DNA of 15,229 nucleotides from Chrysochromulina parva (lineage: Eukaryota; Haptophyta; Prymnesiales; Chrysochromulinaceae), in the NCBI GenBank assembly GCA_002887195.1, contig PJAB01001342.1:1-15229 (forward strand), written 5' to 3'. The translations under genes were made by a program, and so were the position numbers. The notes under the pieces were generated by a model, which saw only the letters and a program-made list of their open reading frames with translations, had not been told where the DNA came from and ran no database searches. This document shows positions 6,477 through 14,257 of this stretch, piece after piece; position 1 is the first letter of the stretch; every line of letters starts with the position of its first letter.

Positions 6477-7100
6477 ATGCTGCTGGTCCTCGTTCTGCTT
6501 CTCCACGTCGCCCGCAGCGGGGCGGCGCTCGTGGCATATCGGCCTGTGGTGGCTGTGGCAGCTCGGCACTGCAACTGGCAACGACCACGGCCGTTGCGAA
6601 TGCAGGAGCTTGGCAGCACCAGAGAAGAGGGGGCAGCTTCAGATCCCCCCGGACTGCCGCCGTTTCTTGCCAGCAGGATCAGCTTCCAGACGGGCGGGTT
6701 CAAGCAACCCAACCAGGAGGAGGAGACGCTTATACTCTGGAACACCTTCAAGCAGTGCTATGCCACGGAGGCCGACGCGGAGGCCGCTGTCAACAAGAAC
6801 TCGATGACCGTCAATCCGAGCATGAATTCGCCAAGCAAAATTTCAGGCACGTATGCGCTGCTCAAGGAGCGTTTCGGCCTTGATGAGGCGCGAAGGATTA
6901 TCATGGCAAATCCGGGCATCCTGACGTGCACCCGCCAGGCGGTCGAGAAGCAGACGGACGACGATATTCTGAAGGCCACCGAATTCGTCACGCTCGTCGA
7001 CAAGAACAAGGGGCTGGTCAAGATCCTCGTCGGCAGCTCTTTCTTCGCCTTCTTCCCACTCGTCGGCTGGCGCATTGGAAACGTGCGAGGGTGGTGGTAG
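6477..7100 (+). CDS. Leader-bearing, probably plastid-targeted protein with C-terminal membrane segment
   Basis: The protein has 207 residues from ATG 6477. Residues 1-18 (MLLVLVLLLHVARSGAAL) form a clear hydrophobic signal peptide. They are followed by an acid-free, Arg-rich stretch to about 42, which together resemble the bipartite leader of secondary red plastids. The mature core (about 85-155) has LWNTFKQCYATEADAEAAV and NPSMNSP, then ALLKERFGLDEARRIIMANP and GILTC. The pattern 'LG/FG...EA..I...NP..L.C' recalls single mTERF-like helical repeats and a family common in algae with secondary plastids. A hydrophobic helix at about 181-199 (VKILVGSSFFAFFPLVGW) ends the protein, leaving a short basic tail. 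I cannot assign a biochemical function. Its 3' end faces that of the arrestin-like gene. Confidence 0.75.
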   Translation: MLLVLVLLLHVARSGAALVAYRPVVAVAARHCNWQRPRPLRMQELGSTREEGAASDPPGLPPFLASRISFQTGGFKQPNQEEETLILWNTFKQCYATEADAEAAVNKNSMTVNPSMNSPSKISGTYALLKERFGLDEARRIIMANPGILTCTRQAVEKQTDDDILKATEFVTLVDKNKGLVKILVGSSFFAFFPLVGWRIGNVRGWW

Positions 7101-7442
7101 ACTGGTTATCCTCTTACCGAACTCTTTTCGACTCGCCAGCGATACACACATACACACACACGTGCGCATGCGTTGCGGGTCCACCGCGGGTCGCGCCGCG
7201 TACGGCCGCGTCGCGTCGAGTGCAGCGCCGCCGCGCGGACGCCCCTGAGCGTCAACGAGTGTGCTTTCCGTCGTCTTCACAGCGTAACCTCTGCATCCTC
7301 TTCGGCTCCAGCGCGCGCCCCGAGAGCGAGGCGTGCTGTCGCAAATCTCGCGCAATCTCGCGCAATCACGCGCAACCTCGCACAATCGCTGCTGGCGCCC
7401 GGGGCAACCTCCAACCTGTCCAGGGCGCGTAGACACGTGCAC
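7101..7442. other. Convergent intergenic region with a 10-bp tandem repeat
   Basis: This lies between the stop of the leader-bearing gene (plus) and the stop of the arrestin-like gene (minus), so both 3' untranslated regions and terminators should be here. It contains CA-rich simple sequence (about 7144-7161) and, at 7344-7388, four and a half copies of a unit close to AATCTCGCGC. Open frames across it on both strands are low-information GC-rich reads. Confidence 0.4.
7344..7388. repeat. 10-bp tandem repeat, about 4.5 copies
   Basis: Units AATCTCGCGC, AATCTCGCGC, AATCACGCGC, AACCTCGCAC and a partial AATCG follow head to tail. They lie in the shared 3' flank of two convergent genes. Confidence 0.8.
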
Positions 7443-9385
7443 TCATCGGACGCCTGTAAGGAAGCGCTTGAGCGACTGGGTGCCACTCGCAAGCAAGGAG
7501 CGGAAGGTGCCGCCGTATCCGGTGGCGTTCTTGTCGGGGTTGGGCAAGAAGCCATAGGACACAGCCTCCTCGCGCAGGTCCACATACTCGTACGCATACT
7601 CCATCTTGACCGGCATCATGAAAGAGAGCACGATGAGCGTACTCGCCCACGCAAGCACAAAGACAGCGATGCTAATGAGCACGCGCACAATCAACGGCTT
7701 CCTGGGTTTGAGCTCGGGCCGCGTCGGTAGCAGCTCCCCCACGGGCGCTCCACTGGGTACACGACGCGTGAGCACGACGGGCACTGACTTGGACGCCGTG
7801 GCACCTGTGGGGAAAGAGGAGAGTCGAGCGCCGTGGTGAGCACTTGCATGCCGCTCACTGACCTGGACGCTGTGGCACCTGTCTTGTCGATGAGGCGTAG
7901 CTCCAATGTATGAGAGACCTCACAGTGGATGGTGAGCATCTCATCCACCGGGGTCATGCGCACGTCCAGGGTGAGCCTCGGTAGCGAGCGGCACAGCTGT
8001 AGCGCGCCGAAGCCGTCCGCCGGCTCGAGCGCCATGTCCACATCCAAATCAAGCGTTGGACCAAGCGAGAACTCGTCATCGCTCGACCAGCCCTCAAGCG
8101 TTGGACCGAGCGTTTCTGCAGGTTGAGAGGACTCGTCGTCGCTCGACCGTGGCGCGAACCCCGTGCCGTCGCTTGACCAGACCACAAGCGTGCGCGTCGT
8201 GAGCGGATCGGCGCCGTCAACAGATGTGCGCAGCCGCAGCTCCACAGCACTCAGCATCTTGGTGCCCTTGAGCTGAAGGTGCGTCTTGATCAGCGCGTTC
8301 TCGCCCAACACGACGCCCAAATGGGGAGGATGGTGAACGTCGAGCCTGCACGTGCCGCCAAAGTCGGACACCTCGAGACACGGCGCCATGCTGGCCGTGT
8401 TGGCCGTGTTGGCCGCGGCCTCGGCCGCCGCCTTGACCACGGCCTCGGTCGCCGCCTTGGCCTTCGCTTTGCCCTCCGACAGCGCAGCGTCGAGCTCCTC
8501 AGCGGGATCAGCGGCAGGTCCATCGGCGGACGCCTCTGATGACGCCGAATCCGCGGGCGCAGCCACGGGCGTGTCGCCCACCACTTGGAGCGCAAAGAAG
8601 CAATGCGCGTCGCCATAGGGCGGCGCGTGGGCCAGCATGGGGTCTTGGTTCTTGGTCATCAGCGCCATCACGCCGCCCTCCTTTTGCAGGTGAGCGTTAG
8701 TGTCAGCATTCCTCTGGCGAATGACGCGTCGGCTCTCGAGTGCCCAGTGGTACCAGCCACGCCAGCCCAGCCAGTCCACGCGCACCTGCACCCAGTGCAC
8801 AAAACCCACCCCCGCGTCCAACTCGAAGCTCTCCACGGGCGGCAGCGCCGCAGTCGGGAACGAAAATGGCACGACGATCGGCTCCTTGTTGACGTCGTAC
8901 TGGCGCGGCTCGAGCAAGATCTTGGGGTGCTCGGTCGCGTACACGGTCTCGAAGAAGAAGACGCGGTCGGCCTTGCAGCCGATATGCACGCCTGCCTTTC
9001 CGTCGGCCGCCACCACCGGCAGCTTCTCGAGCTCGAGGTGCTTCTTCTCATCCGCTTTCCTCTTCTCCACGGGGTCTGGCTGTGGCATCCACGACGGAAT
9101 CTGTGGCTCGTTGCTCAGAGCCTTGACCTTTGCCGTATGCAAAGTCATCGTGAGCCCGCCGAAGCTGCGTGCGTAGCCCGGCGGTGGCGTCAGCACCACT
9201 GAGCCAGTGAGATTTGCTCCGTGCGTCACGACCGGCACAAGTGTCTGCACATTGGTGAGCGGGTCGCGCATGATGGTCTCATCGGCGCCCTCTATGATCA
9301 GCAAGACGTCGAGGCCCGCCAACCGGTCGCGCACCGCCGCGTACGCGGCCGAGGCGAGGACTTCGACCGTCGAGGACGCGACCAT
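7443..9385 (-). CDS. Arrestin/Vps26-like protein with C-terminal transmembrane segment (two exons)
   Basis: Exon 1 is 9385-7879 and exon 2 is 7804-7443; joined they give 622 residues. The N-terminal half reads LDVLLIIEGADETI, then THGANLTGSVVL and GLTMTLHTAKVKA, then VVPFSFPTAALPPVESFELD and VHWVQVRVDW. These are the strand pattern and G..L.G.V.L / pFSFP..ES motifs of arrestin-fold proteins, closest by eye to Vps26. The C-terminal arrestin half runs from CLEVSDFGGTC to VSHTLELRLIDKTG. An Ala/Glu-rich low-complexity linker lies between (about 8400-8550). After the fold comes a hydrophobic helix (VRVLISIAVFVLAWASTLIV, about residues 543-562) and a C-terminal tail of about 55 residues. Cytosolic arrestin and Vps26 proteins lack this helix. 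An alternative ATG at 9604 would add 73 residues including a CKEC motif. Family call by motif only. Confidence 0.65.
7782..7882. repeat. Direct repeat pair bracketing the intron (74-bp period)
   Basis: Copies lie at 7782-7808 and 7856-7882, with 24 of 27 bases identical. The offset of 74 bp equals the intron length. A further shared word, GTGCTCAC on the minus strand, follows each copy at a similar distance, so the original duplicated unit was probably longer than 27 bp and may have been the whole 74-bp period. Confidence 0.85.
7805..7878 (-). other. 74-bp spliceosomal intron flanked by a 27-bp direct repeat
   Basis: The intron begins ACAG|GTGCCAC (G at 7878) and ends TTTCCCCACAG| (7805), after a C/T-rich tract. 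Its length is not a multiple of three, and removal joins the arrestin fold to the membrane segment in frame at DKTG-ATAS. Reading through instead gives a Pro/Ser/Arg-rich non-homologous tail. The sequence spanning the donor (7882-7856) is repeated across the acceptor (7808-7782) with three mismatches in 27. A second, better-consensus donor, CCAG|GTCAGTGAG at about 7860, lies inside the intron; using it with the same acceptor would shift the frame. Confidence 0.75.
8049..8148. repeat. Imperfect in-frame duplication in the arrestin-like gene
   Basis: On the minus strand GGTCGAGCGA(C/T)GACGAGT followed by GGTCCAACGCTTGA occurs twice (8148-8094 and 8088-8049). It gives SSDDES, then ETLGPTLE, and SSDDEFS, then LGPTLD in the protein. 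The upstream copy has about 15 extra bases. A third partial match (GGTCAAGCGACGG) lies just upstream at about 8178-8166. The block falls in an acidic loop of the C-terminal arrestin half. Confidence 0.75.
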
Positions 9386-9976
9386 GACGCGTCGCTGATA
9401 GGATGCAGATTCTGCACTCAGTTTCCCGCGCGGCGTGAACTCTCCGTGTGAACACCGACGAGCACTGTCGACCGCCCCTTCATCTACACTATCAAAGTCG
9501 GCAGTGTCAAGGGACGGTTGGGCGACGACGACGACGCTCGCCGCAACACGAAGGCCCCGCTGGTTCTGATTCGGCGGCATTTCACCGCATTCTTTACACT
9601 TCATCCGGCGCCTCGCGCTACGGGCGAAGGGGGCGCGCGCGCTCGCGACAGCACCGTCTACGGAGGGTCGAGCACGAGCGCCAAGACCCAAGTCCTCGTT
9701 CTTCGTTCTACAATAATAGCACACACCACACGCAGGAGCTCGCAGCCACCTCAGGGAGCCACCTCGTACATCTACATGTAGACGCACACACAAATCGATC
9801 ATTCATTCACACAACACCACCATCAACTTAAAAAATAAAAATTCACACCTCGTACAGTAGACGTTCACACTCGCTTCATCACCTGGCTCGGGGTGCGCAG
9901 TCTCACTCGCTTTGAGGTCTTGTGACCTTTTTGTGCAGACACTCGAAGAAGAGCGAGACAGACCGTACATACCCGT
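9386..9976. promoter_or_regulatory. Divergent promoter region between the arrestin-like and oxygenase genes
   Basis: This spans the 5' flanks of two divergent genes. If the arrestin-like gene starts at ATG 9604, part of it (9386-9604) is coding. An A-rich tract (TTAAAAAATAAAAATTC, about 9828-9844) and CATTCATTCACACAACACC just before it are the only AT-rich features. No conserved promoter box could be assigned. Confidence 0.35.
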
Positions 9977-10066
9977 ATGCCATCACGGCCACGGCGACGT
10001 CATGGCATGCCAAAGTGCGACGATGTGGCAGACGCTTCAACTCGTCCAGCGGTGGGTGTCCAACAG

Positions 10067-11080
10067 ATGGGCGTGAGGATTCTGCTGCTCGGTGCATTCG
10101 GCCTGGCTAGTGCAAAGCTTTTGCATGCCACCGTACCCGAAAAGGCGCCACTTGAATCCCTCGTGCCCCACTTGCACGTGCACGCACATCACGAACCCAT
10201 GGTGGACACAGCACAATGGCAAATCACTCGCACAGTCGTGTCTAACGGCGCGACAGCCGTCGTGATCTCGAACTTCCTCGCGCCGTCGGTGGCTGCCCAC
10301 TGGCACGCGACGCTCAATGCAACATGGGCAAGCGCGTCGCCCTGCCGCAGCGATCAGAGTGAGTGCGTTGCGGCGCTGGCGAGCGGCGTTGACGGCGGGC
10401 GTTGCTCGTGGCTATACACCACCAACAGCCATGGCGGGAACAAGAAGTTGCGCTCAGTCTGGACTCGAGCCGAGCGGCGCGAGGAAGTGACGCGCATGTA
10501 CCAGGCGGGCAGCTTTGCTTACTCGAAGTGGGAGCTCACCGCCTCGCATGCGCTCTACCACGCCGTCGGTGACATGATGAATACGCATTCAGTGCGCGTG
10601 GCGGTGGCGCGCGCGATGTGGCCAGAGCACGCGAGCGCCGACACGGCCGCGGACCACCTGCGCAACATCTCCGACTACTTCATCACGGCGTTCGACGATG
10701 GCGACTTCTTATCCACGCACAATGACGGCAGCTCGGGCTCGCTTGCATGGGTGCTGCACCTCTCCCGCGACTGGAATCCTACCTCGGGCGGCGAGCTGCG
10801 CTTCAACGCGGGCGCACCAAATTCTCCGCAGAGTCGCGGGACGATCGACTTTTCGCCTGGCTTCAACAAGATGCTGCTCTTCCTCACGCGGCCGGGCAAC
10901 ACGCCGCACGAGGTACTGCCAGTCAAGCTTACCAGCACGGACGCAGAGCCGCGCTTCGGTCTGACCGGATGGTACATGACCAGCGGCGATGCTTTTCAGG
11001 GGGGCACCGCCGCGGAGTTTGCTCAGATGAAGGCGGGCGAGTCGAAGGTGAGCCTGCGCGGTGACGACTTGTGTGTCTAG
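10067..11080 (+). CDS. 2-oxoglutarate/Fe(II)-dependent oxygenase, prolyl-4-hydroxylase-like, secretory pathway
   Basis: ATG 10067 gives 337 residues beginning with a signal peptide (MGVRILLLGAFGLASAKLLHA). ATG 9977, in the same frame, would add 30 Arg-rich residues and make the hydrophobic stretch a signal anchor instead. The double-stranded beta-helix signature is complete. FDDGDFLSTHNDG carries the iron ligands H218 and D220. WNPTSGGELRF follows, then FNKMLLFLTR and TPHEVLPV with the distal iron ligand H281. R297 in PRFGLTGWY is the expected 2-oxoglutarate contact. Family members hydroxylate peptidyl proline or related residues using O2, 2-oxoglutarate and ascorbate. The leader suggests ER/Golgi or extracellular location, although no HDEL/KDEL tail is seen (C-terminus GDDLCV). 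The substrate cannot be predicted. Cys residues at about 93, 100 and 113 may form disulfides. Confidence 0.87.
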   Translation: MGVRILLLGAFGLASAKLLHATVPEKAPLESLVPHLHVHAHHEPMVDTAQWQITRTVVSNGATAVVISNFLAPSVAAHWHATLNATWASASPCRSDQSECVAALASGVDGGRCSWLYTTNSHGGNKKLRSVWTRAERREEVTRMYQAGSFAYSKWELTASHALYHAVGDMMNTHSVRVAVARAMWPEHASADTAADHLRNISDYFITAFDDGDFLSTHNDGSSGSLAWVLHLSRDWNPTSGGELRFNAGAPNSPQSRGTIDFSPGFNKMLLFLTRPGNTPHEVLPVKLTSTDAEPRFGLTGWYMTSGDAFQGGTAAEFAQMKAGESKVSLRGDDLCV

Positions 11081-11661
11081 GAACACACAGTCCAGTCAGG
11101 TCGGTGTTGACGGTGACTCATGGCCGTGGCAGTCGTTGGCAGCGGATAGCGTTGACATCTTCGATCCACGATCGGTCGAGAAGTTGGATGGGCAGGAGGT
11201 ACCGGGTAGTCGGAAGACCACCGCTTACAAGCTTACCACGTGGGAAAGAGTGACTCCTTGAGTACAATTGCTTGTGAGTAGTAGTGAGTAACCTTAGAGT
11301 TGTCGCACAGGGAATGCGCAGAGAGCCGCACGCCAAGCGAGCAGCCTCCGACCATGCCTCCGACTCACGCCTGGCCTGGAAGAAGCGATCGCTAACGGTG
11401 GATACCTCCGCGCGCGCGCCGCGCCGCGCGCGCCCCGGTGTTTGTGAACTACCCGTATGACGGATAGACACCGGGACACACACACGCTGAGCGGGCAGTA
11501 ACAATGCCGTAGCACCGGTTGTCGAGTCTGTCGTGTTAACGTTCACACACGCGGTCTTTCTACCGGTAAGTACGACGTGGCACCAAAATCACACACGCAC
11601 CATGTGTGGACGCGATATCGCGCGGCGTCGGTGAGACGAGCGAGCTTTTTGCCGGGCGAGC
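11081..11661. other. Intergenic region upstream of TypA/BipA
   Basis: No convincing gene. An alternating GC block (GCGCGCGCGCCGCGCCGCGC, from about 11410) is followed by a perfect 8-bp inverted repeat, CCCGGTGT at 11434-11441 and ACACCGGG at 11468-11475. A textbook splice donor, CCG|GTAAGT at 11563-11571, lies about 95 bp before the TypA ATG. It could start a 5' untranslated-region intron. Promoter elements are otherwise not identifiable. Confidence 0.4.
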
Positions 11662-13635
11662 ATGCGTGCGGCACTGCGCCGCTGCAGCCTGAGTTGCAGT
11701 CCAGCGTTCACGAGTGGGGCTCGGCTCGCTTTGCGGCATCATCCGCTGACGGCTACGCAGTCGCTTCATAGGCCGCTTGCTGGTGCTGCTGGCAGTCCAC
11801 GTTTGATGTCTTCGACAGCGTCTGAGACCCGCGACGACGTTCGCAACATTGCCATCGTGGCGCACGTCGACCACGGCAAGACGACACTCGTCGATGCGTT
11901 ACTTCAGGCGACTGCCAGCGTGGAGAGGGCGATCGGCAAAGACGAACGACTGATGGACGGCAACGACCAGGAGAGGGAGCGAGGCATCACCATCCTCGCA
12001 AAGAATACGGCCGTGCACCACAAAGGCGTCAAGATCAACATCGTCGACACGCCGGGTCACGCCGACTTTGGCGGCGAGGTCGAGCGGGTGCTCAACATGG
12101 TCGACAGCGTGCTACTGGTCATCGACGCCGCCGACGGGCCCAAGCCTCAGACACGCTTTGTGCTCAAGAAGGCCATCGGGATGGGGCTCAAGGTGCTCGT
12201 CGTGCTCAACAAGATCGACAAGCCTGCCGCGCGGCCTGAGTACGTGATCGACAAGACTTTTGACCTCTTCTGCGAGCTGGGCGCGAGCGACGAGCAGACT
12301 GATTTTGAAGTCGTGTACACCTCGGCGATCAATCGGCAGTCGGGGCGTACGGCAAAAGTATTGGATTCAATGGACCCGTTGCTCGATGCGATCCTCCAGC
12401 TGCCCAAGCCGCCTGCCCCCGTCAACGAGCCCCTGCAGCTCCAGATCTCCAACGTGAGCTACGACAACTTCATCGGCCGGCTGCTCATTGGTCGGGTCCG
12501 ATCCGGCCGGTTGCTTAAAGGCGTTCCTATTGGGATCAGCAGCGGGCCGGGGGAGGCGCCTCGGATGGTCAAGTGCTCGCAGATCTTCAAATTTGCGGCC
12601 TTTGCGCGCCAGCCCGTCGACGAGGCTTCCGCGGGCGACATCGTTGTGGCCGCGGGCATCCCCGACTTCAACATCGGCGACACCTTAGTCGACCTCAAGA
12701 CTCCGATGCCGCTGCCGCCGATCGCCGTGGAGCAGCCGACGATGTCGATCACCTTAGGCGTCAATCGGTCGCCATTCAAAGGCAAGTCGGGGGCCAAGTA
12801 TCTCACCTCGGCCAACATTCGTGAGCGGCTGGCGCGCGAGCTCGAGGTGAACGTGGCTCTGCGCGTGCAGGACACGGGAGAGGGCGACACGGTGCAATTG
12901 TTCGGCCGTGGCTTGTTGCACCTGACCGTGCTCATAGAGACGATGCGGCGCGAGGGCTTTGAGCTCATGGTCGGCCCGCCCAAGGTGCTCTATCGCGAGG
13001 AGCAGGGCACGGGCGCCAAGCTCGAACCCTTTGAGGTGGTCGACATCGACCTGCCGGAGGAGTACTCGGGGGCGGTCATTGACCTGCTCTCGACACGCAA
13101 GGGCAACATGCTCGACATGGGCTCCGCGAATGCGGACGGCATGATCGGCATCCAGTACGAGGTGCCCACGCGAGGTATGGTTGGCGTCAAGTCACGCCTG
13201 ATGACGGCGACGCGTGGGCTCGCTGTGATGACGGCAACTTTTGGGGGGTACAAACCCTACGCGGGAGACTTCCCAGGTCGAAATCGCGGCAACTTGCTCT
13301 CGCATGAGCAAGGGACCGCGAGCGCGTACGCCCTGGAGAAGGCCCAGGTGCGCGGCACGCTCTTCACCAAGCCGAACGACGAAGTCTACGAGGACCAGAT
13401 CATCGGCATCCACGCGAGTACAGGCGATCTGAAGGTCAACGTCTGTAAGATGAAGCAGCTCACCAACTTCCGAACCGTCCTGAAGGACGATGCGACCATC
13501 CTTCACCCGCCGAAGGTCATGACTCTCGAGGACGCGGTGGAGTACATCGTCGACGGTGAGTTTGTCGAGATCACGCCGGATGCGATTCGCGTAGGTATGA
13601 GCAAAAAGCAACCGAAGCACCCTGGCCTAGGATGA
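11662..13635 (+). CDS. typA: TypA/BipA ribosome-associated translational GTPase, organellar
   Basis: The protein has 657 residues from ATG 11662, about 50 longer than bacterial BipA/TypA. The extra N-terminus (MRAALRRCSLSCSPAFTSGA, on to about 55) is Arg/Ser/Ala-rich without acidic residues, an organelle presequence, more mitochondrial than bipartite-plastid in look. All five G motifs are present: AHVDHGKT (67-74), RGIT (107-110), DTPGH (129-133), NKID (183-186) and TSAI (220-223). EF-Tu-like domain II, the EF-G-like domains (ERLARELEVNVALRVQDTGE, then GRGLLHLTVLIETMRREGFE) and the TypA-specific C-terminus (KVMTLEDAVEYIVDGEFVEI) follow, so the protein looks complete and active. TypA binds 70S-type ribosomes under stress and assists large-subunit assembly in bacteria; here it would serve an organelle ribosome. 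A downstream ATG at 11806 (MSSTASETRDD) would give a form lacking the presequence. Confidence 0.95.
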   Translation: MRAALRRCSLSCSPAFTSGARLALRHHPLTATQSLHRPLAGAAGSPRLMSSTASETRDDVRNIAIVAHVDHGKTTLVDALLQATASVERAIGKDERLMDGNDQERERGITILAKNTAVHHKGVKINIVDTPGHADFGGEVERVLNMVDSVLLVIDAADGPKPQTRFVLKKAIGMGLKVLVVLNKIDKPAARPEYVIDKTFDLFCELGASDEQTDFEVVYTSAINRQSGRTAKVLDSMDPLLDAILQLPKPPAPVNEPLQLQISNVSYDNFIGRLLIGRVRSGRLLKGVPIGISSGPGEAPRMVKCSQIFKFAAFARQPVDEASAGDIVVAAGIPDFNIGDTLVDLKTPMPLPPIAVEQPTMSITLGVNRSPFKGKSGAKYLTSANIRERLARELEVNVALRVQDTGEGDTVQLFGRGLLHLTVLIETMRREGFELMVGPPKVLYREEQGTGAKLEPFEVVDIDLPEEYSGAVIDLLSTRKGNMLDMGSANADGMIGIQYEVPTRGMVGVKSRLMTATRGLAVMTATFGGYKPYAGDFPGRNRGNLLSHEQGTASAYALEKAQVRGTLFTKPNDEVYEDQIIGIHASTGDLKVNVCKMKQLTNFRTVLKDDATILHPPKVMTLEDAVEYIVDGEFVEITPDAIRVGMSKKQPKHPGLG

Positions 13636-14257
13636 TAGACAGACGAACGGCGACGATGGCAGTGCGCTTCGACAGCAACGCGGATCTTGAACGGCCACAA
13701 GTCTGCGCCGTCCTCATGCTCATGCGGACCTCCGAGCATGCAAGTGCTCAACACGGCGTCATGCTTCCCCACACGCTCATGCGGCTTAGCGGACCATGGT
13801 CGGCATTGGCGGAAGGATGTGGAGCTGCATGTACGGAGCTGTATGTGGTCGTGGAGCATGGAGTTGGTTGCATGGACGCATCGTTCTACAGCCGAGCCCA
13901 ATAAGGAGCCGCGAGTGTGGGGATTCATCCGATAGATCAGAAGATCTTACGTGGATGGTCAGCGCGGAAGCGCGTGCGCGTGGCCGCAAATTTGAAATTA
14001 TCGGAGAACACCGTCACCTAAAAGCTCTAAAAAGAGGACAACCGTGTGCCGTGGGTCCCCCCAGCTGGCAGTCAAGTCTCCAAAGTCCCTCTCCGTTTGC
14101 ACCGTTGTGCGGTTCGCAGCCGCCAACCGTGGTCGCCGCGAGGCGCGTGGCGTTGTACCGGCATTGCGTTGTAGCGGGGGGACCCTAGGCGGCGCGGAGA
14201 CAAGCACGATCCATCCGGCATGTATCGCAGCTGGACCCCATCTATACGTCTCCTTCG
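13636..14257. other. Convergent intergenic region with hairpins
   Basis: This is the shared 3' flank of TypA (plus) and the DUF760 gene (minus). A 7-bp hairpin (CATGCTC 13715-13721, GAGCATG 13734-13740) follows the TypA stop by about 80 bp. A perfect 10-bp inverted repeat (GGGTCCCCCC 14053-14062, GGGGGGACCC 14176-14185) brackets 113 bp before the DUF760 stop. Open frames at 13632-13904 and 13796-14188 show no recognisable domain or coding character. Confidence 0.45.

Noticed and set aside
6843..7442. 199-residue minus-strand frame overlapping the leader-bearing gene
   Set aside because: It is opposite a gene with a signal peptide and conserved core, and it continues through simple-repeat DNA without any domain.
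7691..7804. Read-through C-terminus of the arrestin-like frame (no intron)
   Set aside because: The read-through tail is Pro/Arg/Ser-rich with no homology-like pattern, whereas splicing gives a continuous beta-strand and a clear membrane helix in frame.
11061..11261. 66-residue plus-strand frame after the oxygenase stop
   Set aside because: It starts inside the oxygenase in another frame and matches nothing I recognise; short open frames are common here.
13632..13904. 90-residue plus-strand frame after TypA
   Set aside because: Low-information composition, overlaps hairpin-forming repeats in the 3' flank, and competing frames are equally open.
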